In this document: piece by piece, positions 58,380 to 64,000 of the stretch
Layout: each line of letters opens with the position of its first letter
Position numbering within the stretch: the stretch's first letter is position 1
DNA from: Fulvia fulva
Taxonomy: Eukaryota > Ascomycota > Dothideomycetes > Mycosphaerellales > Mycosphaerellaceae
NCBI RefSeq assembly: GCF_020509005.1
Contig: NC_063020.1
Location: forward strand, 1,240,001 to 1,304,000
DNA: 64,000 nucleotides
Reading direction: 5' to 3'
The notes under the pieces: generated by a model
The model's database searches: none
Told to the model about the DNA's origin: nothing
The model's input: only the letters and a program-made list of their open reading frames with translations
Program-made: the position numbers and the translations under genes

Positions 58380-59600
58380 TTATCCGTGAGGTCCATTTCC
58401 GTGCTAATCTACTGTGTCTCCTGAGCCTATATCTCGCTGTCCGGCTAGCCCTAGGGCCGCTAGGGCGCCCCAAAGATTCGCATTTGGCCTAGTTCGTTAG
58501 TAGCCCGGTTAAGGTGTCGAGGCCTACCGGGAGGTAGATGCGTTTGCGGTTAGGTTCCCTTATTCGTCTCTTCTGCCCTCTTCCTTTTGCTCGGCTCGAA
58601 GCCCTTGTACACGGTAGGTCCCTCCTACTGTCGTTAGGGGTACCTAGCTAGTATAGAGATCCTTACTTGTCTCGCTCGTTCTTATGCTACTATTCTAGCC
58701 GGGCATTGGCTTGAATACGCTAGGTGCCTTCTGCCGTAGCATGCGTACCTACTCTCCTTTTTTAGGCATTCCCTTCCCTAGTGTAGGCCTACGTAGTAAG
58801 GACACCTTGGGGTCTTCTCCCCGTATTTTGAGGCTATATGACCGTACTGTTGGCATTAGAAGCATTGTAGTACCCTGTGGCTACTCTAATAGATCTCCGT
58901 GTCTATTCTCTCGTAGTTCTAGAATAGCCTATTGTCTAATATCTGGTTAGCTTGTTCCGCTGTCTCTACCTAAATAATAAGCGATAAATGCGTCTTTTCT
59001 CGGTCTACTGTCTTGTGCAGCTATGCCGCCTTCGTTAGTCGTACTCCTAGAGAGGTGTTCTAGTTCTGTACTTAGAGGTAGGGAAGGTCTTCGACCTTGA
59101 ATGTCCTAGGGACCCCGTAGGCGATGACGGTATACTGTTAGTAGGAGACTCGTACCGACTTCGCGACTTTAGTAGTCCACTCCTTATAGGTCTCTAGCTT
59201 TCGTCTATTAGACTCTTATACGGTAAAGAGTCTTACTACGCCTATTGCCTCTACCCTCGCCCTAACTACCTCCTTTTGGCCGATTCTGTCGACAATCTCC
59301 TTGCTTATTAGGGCTACGATTTCTTGTTTCTCCGCCGGATTAGTAATGTATAGGCGTACCGCCTTACTTACCTTCGGAGGGGGTTGATTCTTATCTACTA
59401 CTACTGTTACCTATATAGTTAGTTTCTAGGCTGCCTTCTGTATTACTTGTTAGATTGTCTTCGGGATTTGGTATAATAGCGCTTTTAGCGCTCCTAGTAG
59501 CTGTGCTATAGTGTTCTTATATACCCGGGCTAGGTGTTCGTCATCCCCTAGTAAGTTCTCCGCCTCCGTATATAGGGTCGTCTACGCTATGTTGTTTGTC
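58380..59600 (-). pseudogene. LINE F ORF1: zinc-knuckle protein, interrupted
   Basis: Near 58880-58840 the minus strand gives LQCF-C-Q-Q-Y-G-H-I, the first zinc knuckle of the LINE ORF1 family, with a stop replacing the residue between the cysteines. Homology in order and spacing to LINE I ORF1 supports the call. Start codon not determined. The remaining 360 bp to 59960 would be the 5' UTR and show no tandem monomers. Confidence 0.75.
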
Positions 59601-59975
59601 GTTAGCCTCTACTTTCTATATAGTGGGCCTTGGCTTGTGTCCTAGGTTTTTTCTTGGTTTGTTCCCCGGTTCGACTCTTAGTACAGAATGTTCGTAAGGC
59701 TATAGCTCTCGTTAGTTGCTATCCTTCGCTGTTGTTCGGGGTCGCGCTTCCTAATTAGGCAGTTGTCCTCCGCAACTCCGCAATTCTAGGGTCTGCCTTT
59801 AGGGGAAGGGGACCTCGGTTTTGGGGTTTTTTTGTATCACAATTGCGCCGCCGCTAGCGTAGGCGGGTCGCTACTGCTTAAGTAGATTACTCGTCTTAAT
59901 AAGGGCTGTCGATTGAATAGTCCTCGTCCTAGTACCCGAGATGGGTGTAGTTAGTTCGGTTATAGTCTTTATATA

Positions 59976-61330
59976 CTCGTAGCCCTCTACCCGGCTTTTT
60001 AACTATTAGAATAGGTACTACTACTAGTAACACACTTCTCTAAATAAAGCCTTTCTTAAGTTGGTCGTCGATCTACTTCTTAATCACCTCGTTCTCTCGT
60101 ATAGAGAAGGGGTATAGTCTTCGAAATTGCGGTGTCTAACTATTCTTTAGCTTAATCTTATAGTCTACGCTAGGCTATCGCGGTAGGACCTTATCTACTT
60201 CCTTACGGCTAAATAGCCTAGCTATTCCCCTAAACTCTACTAGTAACAAAGGGATAGGATCCTAGTCTTTGTCCTTACCGTTTATAAAACGTTAATAGTC
60301 GTTAGCTAATACAGTAGAGGCGTTAAGTTACCGCTAGGTATAGTTACCCCGGGGCTCCTCCTATCTATCTATATTTTCTTAAGTATTAGTATCTACTAAC
60401 ATCGCCGCGCTACCTCCTAGTACTAGCTTCGCTCTTATACCGAAAGCCTTTAGTATATACGCGGGTAGCGGGTCTCGCGCGACTTACTTATTAAGATTTT
60501 CTTTCGGGTTAAACATCTATATTATATATACTTTATAGCCCTTCCTCCGGCTTATACGCCGAAGTGCTTCTATATTAATAGACTTAATATCAATCTCCGG
60601 CTTAGTCTCGACCTTCGGTTCTTTCTTCGTTCGACGCGCTAGGCGCTTAAGTATTTTAACCCTATTGGCGGGTAGTAGCTAGCGGACGTAATAAGACGGT
60701 TCCGGTTTATCGTAGATATCGACGGTATATCGTATTACTACCTTCGTCGTATACGTCTCCTATACTACTATAGGTTCGTCTTTATTCTCTACGTAGGGCT
60801 TAACGTAATTAGATAGAGCTTAAGGTCGCGAACTCTCTAGTACTAGTATCTCGGTCTAAAGAACGCCTCTTAGTATAATACCCTTATCGTTAATAGACTA
60901 TACGTATACTAGTTTAGTTCCGAGTAGATAGTTCTGTCGACAATATAGTAAGAATAGGGTTATAGTTCCTAACGTATAGTAGAACGTAGATTGATACTTA
61001 TCGTACTAGGAACGGCCGAGGACTATATCGTATTCTAGTAATACGTAGTAGCTAGACCTAGTCTCTACGTAGTTACCGATCTGAATCTATACCGTTGTTC
61101 TATAAGTAATAAGGTTACTAGTAGGTCGGCTATCTACTAATATTAGCCCTAACGGATTAGGTAGCTATATTATATTAAGGTTGTTCTTATACGTAAAGTC
61201 GATACTAAAGTATATAGAGTTCGCACTATTATTATAAAGGGTTTAAGTAGGGATCTTTCTATTTACTATATATAGTATAACTAGATAAGAAGCTATTACC
61301 GGATTGTATTTATCTATAGAGTAGTTTATA
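59976..61330 (-). pseudogene. Gypsy A reverse transcriptase N-terminus and protease region
   Basis: Continues Gypsy A upstream in its own orientation. The minus strand next to LINE F reads AGRGLRVYKDYR, which joins to ALKALTTKSRYLI at 54809. Further right (to about 61300) lies the spacer and probable aspartic protease, too mutated to fix an active site. Cut at 61331 by LINE G. Gag and 5' LTR of A are outside the window. Confidence 0.75.
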
Positions 61331-62782
61331 GATAGATAGATAGATATTTCATTAAGCTATTATAGTGCCCTTCGGCCTATATAGCTATACTATCTTGTTT
61401 TCGTGTATATAGAGGAGAAACCGTATTAGTAAAAACCCCTCCTTCTTCCCGCCTATCTTTTCCCCCTAGTTATCGTCTTAGATTTCCCTTATTAGGGGTA
61501 CGCTAGTGTTATAGGCCTGCCCTAATAACTACCCTATCTATAACCCCCCTAGCTTCCGCCTCTTATCTATCTACTCCTCCGTCTCGCTAGCGAGGCTAAA
61601 CTACTAGAGGTATCCCTACTATACTATAGTATCTACCGAGAGATTCGGCGAATATTACCTTTATCCCTAATAATTAACTTATAGTCTCTCCTTCCCGCTT
61701 AGTACTTCCAATTTCCTCTACCTCTCGCCTACTACGGGTATCGTAGTAGTATATGTTCTAGGTTTTGCGATAGGTAGCTATACTAGTAGGCTAGGCTATA
61801 GATGTCTAGTACGCGTCTCCTAAATAGGTAGGCCCTTAATCTAATATATTCGGACCTGATTTAGATCGCTATACTTGCTTCGGCCCTTATTAGGTCCCTA
61901 TATAGCTAGTAATTGTGTCTCTAGAAGGCTCGGAGTACTATCGGGCCTATTGTCTTAGGGGGCTTTCTTTTCTAGTCCTACTCCTATAGGTAGCTCGCTA
62001 TCTATTCCGCTAGGCTTTAGGTCTTAGCCTTGCTCCCGCCGGCGTAGCGAGTCCTACGCTCCTCCTCTTTTCGTGCTAGCTATTCGGTACTTATCTATAC
62101 GGCCGTAAAGGTAGTAAGGTTATCCTCTTTTTAGCTTGTCCTATATCCGGCCCCTCTCCGGTAGCGGCTTTCTATCTTATTCTTTACCTCCTAGATCGTA
62201 GTTTATACTAGGTAATCTATCGTCTTTACCGCGTATTAAATTCTTATTCCCCGGATATATTGGCCGATTAGTAGTGTTCCTATCTCTATTTCTACCGTAC
62301 TTATTAACGTTATCTTATATACGCCTAGTATCCTACGTAGGTTACCTACCTATATCCTATTTAGGGGTTACTCTATCCGTTTCGAGATCGGCTTACCTAC
62401 GCCTCCTGTTCCCTAAATCTATGCCCCGTATAACATAGCTAGTCTAATAATCGCCTTATATATTACTCTTGCCTTGTCAAATGTTGCTCCCTATATAGAT
62501 GCCGTAAGCCTCTTTATCGAGGCTTTATTGACTTGCGCTCGACTCTAGGCTTTCTTAATCTATACATTCTAGCTTAGCTTCGGGTCGAGCCAGATCCCTA
62601 GTACTTAGAGCTCCGCTAATAGCTTAGTCTCGTAGCCTTAGATTCTTACCGCCGCCTTTATATTATAGTATGTTCTCGCTTTACTAAAGTGTATAAGTTA
62701 GTACTTTTTAGGGGCGAACCGGGCACTATACTTCTTTGCCTACTCCTCGCATTTCTTATGCCTATCTTTAAGGAGGCGACAG
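61331..62782 (-). mobile_element. LINE G: same family as LINE F, strongly RIPed, interrupted
   Basis: 3' end (left) starts with the (GATA)n tail and aligns with LINE F from 54825 to about 56270, covering the 3' UTR and the ORF2 C-terminal part. Most CA/TG of F are TA here, so it is an older or more RIPed sister. A 5-bp insertion near 61620 is the only indel noticed. Gypsy H interrupts it after GACAG (62778-62782); the rest is outside the window. Confidence 0.88.
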
Positions 62783-63078
62783 TGTTACGGTTCGATTCGT
62801 GGGAACCCCACAGCCATTCACTACGCGATGAGAGCAAGGAAACCTGTGGGACAGAGAGCAAGAGATCAAGAGGACAAGAGATTAAGAGAGCAGGACAGAT
62901 CACGCCAAGACATGGCACTATATAGACGACGCTTCTTTACGAGTAGATAGGAGCCTCGTGCTCAACTCATTTTAAGTATACACCATATACTGTTTGGGAC
63001 CACTACCTTCTCAACGAGTCAGAGACATCACTGCAAAGATCCAAGCCCGGTTGGGATAACGTACAGCGGTTCCTAACA
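62783..63078 (+). repeat. Gypsy H 5' LTR (right end inferred)
   Basis: TGTTACGGTTCGATTCG to GGTTCCTAACA. The end is inferred from the TAACA terminus shared by other Gypsy LTRs here. It holds an 8-bp GA-rich array and a TATA box. Confidence 0.7.
62859..62925 (+). promoter_or_regulatory. Gypsy H promoter: CAAGAGAT 8-bp array and TATA box
   Basis: Four 8-bp units in register (CAAGAGAT, CAAGAGGA, CAAGAGAT, TAAGAGAG) at 62859-62890 lie just upstream of TATATAG at 62919-62925. This is the layout of a U3 enhancer and core promoter. Function inferred. Confidence 0.6.
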
Positions 63079-63110
63079 ACTTTGAGCACCACCACCAGGG
63101 CCCTTTGCAC

Positions 63111-64000
63111 ATGTCTGGGAGAGACGCTACCCGGAGTCCGTCACGACAACAGCCACAGTCAACTGGCATCACGGAACGAATGAGCGAAATGTCGATTACT
63201 GGAAGCGGAAAACGATCAACACCCTCTGCAAGCTCGAACAGCATGCACGAGTTCACCAAGGCACCTAAGGTGTCACCACCGGAGACGTTCGATGGGACAC
63301 AAGGGAAGCTGGAGGCTTTTCAGCTGCAGGTTCAGCTGTACCTCTACTTCAACGCCCAACAGTTTAATGGCGAGGCCTCTAAGGTCTTGTACGCCGCATC
63401 CTTCCTAAGGGGCAGGGCAGCCCGGGGGTTCAGACCATACCTCAAAGACTGGCTCAACAACCAGGACGAAGGAGACAACCCGAAGACAGAAACCCGGAAG
63501 ATATTTGCCGACTACGATGAGTTCGAGATCAAACTGAATGATCTCTACGGGATACCTAATGAAGAGGTTCATGCCGACCGACATATCCGACAACTCCGAC
63601 AGAACACCTCAGTTGCCGTCTATGCTTCTGAATTCCAGGGATATGCCGCCGACCTCGAGTGGAACGACGCAGCGTTTCGTTCCCAGTTCTACCTAGGCTT
63701 GAAGGACAACGTCAAAGCCGAATTATCTCGAAACTCCAGTCTCACCAGCTTGGCCGCGATGGTCAAGGCTGCAAAGGAAATCGACGAGAGACTCCAGGAG
63801 TTGAAGTACGACCGATTCGTACAGCCTGGATTCCAGAGACCCGCGAGAAGCGGAAGAGGGGGCTTCAAGGCCAGAAGTCATGACCCTGATTATGGAGAGC
63901 CGATGGAGCTCGACGCCACGGAAAGGCGCGGACGAAGCAAGCAGTTAACAAGAGATCTAACTTGCTATGCATGTGGAAGGAAAGGCCACTATGCTAGAGA
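63111..64000 (+). CDS. Gypsy H gag (partial, open at window end)
   Basis: 296 codons without a stop, still open at the right edge. By family it forms the capsid-like particle. Residues 1-50 are polar and Ser/Thr/Arg-rich. Residues about 58-230 form the capsid-type retrotransposon gag domain, with PPETFDGTQGKLEAFQLQV, an ASFLRGRAARGF stretch, YASEFQGYAADL and FYLGLKDNVKAEL. A basic Arg/Gly patch (about 245-260) is followed by a zinc knuckle C285-C288-H293, the last Cys lying beyond the window. CA/TG content is normal and no RIP stop is seen. ATG 63111 is the first in frame after the LTR. Whether pol is intact cannot be seen. Confidence 0.9.
   Translation, partial: MSGRDATRSPSRQQPQSTGITERMSEMSITGSGKRSTPSASSNSMHEFTKAPKVSPPETFDGTQGKLEAFQLQVQLYLYFNAQQFNGEASKVLYAASFLRGRAARGFRPYLKDWLNNQDEGDNPKTETRKIFADYDEFEIKLNDLYGIPNEEVHADRHIRQLRQNTSVAVYASEFQGYAADLEWNDAAFRSQFYLGLKDNVKAELSRNSSLTSLAAMVKAAKEIDERLQELKYDRFVQPGFQRPARSGRGGFKARSHDPDYGEPMELDATERRGRSKQLTRDLTCYACGRKGHYAR

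Larger units (their letters stand above)
54825..59960 (-). mobile_element. LINE F: full-length Tad1-like LINE, moderately RIPed
   Basis: 5136 bp, flanked by a 15-bp target duplication TATAGTCTTTATATA at 54810-54824 and 59961-59975. Tail on the minus strand is AATGAAAT followed by (ATCT)n. CA/TG is much commoner than in the Gypsy layers, so RIP was lighter. It sits in the reverse transcriptase of Gypsy A. Confidence 0.93.
62783..64000 (+). mobile_element. Gypsy H: young LTR retrotransposon, 5' part only
   Basis: Starts with TGTTACGG inside LINE G and shows no RIP bias. It contains an LTR of about 296 bp and an open gag that runs off the window. GACAG at 62778-62782 should reappear after its 3' LTR. 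Confidence 0.85.

Noticed and set aside
55625..58950. Plus-strand ORFs of 60-105 codons across LINE F
   Set aside because: Antisense to LINE F ORF2 and ORF1, whose motifs are on the minus strand.
62689..62925. 78-codon ORF across the LINE G/Gypsy H junction
   Set aside because: It spans an insertion junction and an LTR; chance open frame.

Overview
The window looks like a transposon graveyard from a filamentous fungus, most likely an ascomycete (Pezizomycotina). I see no host gene, tRNA or rRNA. The main reason for this call is a pervasive repeat-induced point mutation (RIP) signature. CpA and its complement TpG are nearly gone from most of the 64 kb and TpA is in large excess, while CpG stays common. 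The element types also fit: chromodomain Ty3/Gypsy elements, Ty1/Copia elements, and Tad1-like LINEs with (ATCT)n tails. The species cannot be told from the sequence.

Layout. Left block (1-9645): a plus-strand Gypsy (C) split by a Copia (N, 1824-7378), then the 3' end of another Gypsy (M) and a LINE scrap. Middle block (9920-62782): a deep nest. Gypsy D (plus) is split by LINE E (minus, 11677-16635) and then by Gypsy A of the same family (minus, from 17150). Gypsy A is split by Gypsy B (plus, 20359-54695) and by LINEs F (minus, 54825-59960) and G (minus, from 61331). Gypsy B is split by the intact LINE I (plus, 23200-30062), Copia J (plus, 30298-35909) and Gypsy L (minus, 38122-52374). L carries Gypsy K (minus, 38160-44448) inside its own LTR and a 731-bp LINE piece in its interior. 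Right end: a fresh Gypsy (H, plus) sits inside LINE G from 62783 and runs off the window. Most insertions are proven by target-site duplications (TSDs) and by coding frames that rejoin across the inserted element.

Three elements stand out from the decayed background. LINE I has both ORFs open, an ORF1/ORF2 overlap, and two tandem 911-bp monomers in its 5' UTR, each with short motifs spaced 22-23 bp apart. Copia J has its whole gag-pol in one frame, broken only by nine TAG/TAA codons, each explainable by one C-to-T change at CpA. Gypsy H has an open gag running off the right edge.

The three show different ages relative to RIP. The older Gypsy layers (A-D, K, L, M) are close to saturated, LINE F is intermediate, Copia J is light, and LINE I ORFs and H are almost untouched. 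Working machinery, if any exists here, would be LINE I (ORF1 RNA-binding protein plus ORF2 endonuclease/reverse transcriptase) and possibly Gypsy H.
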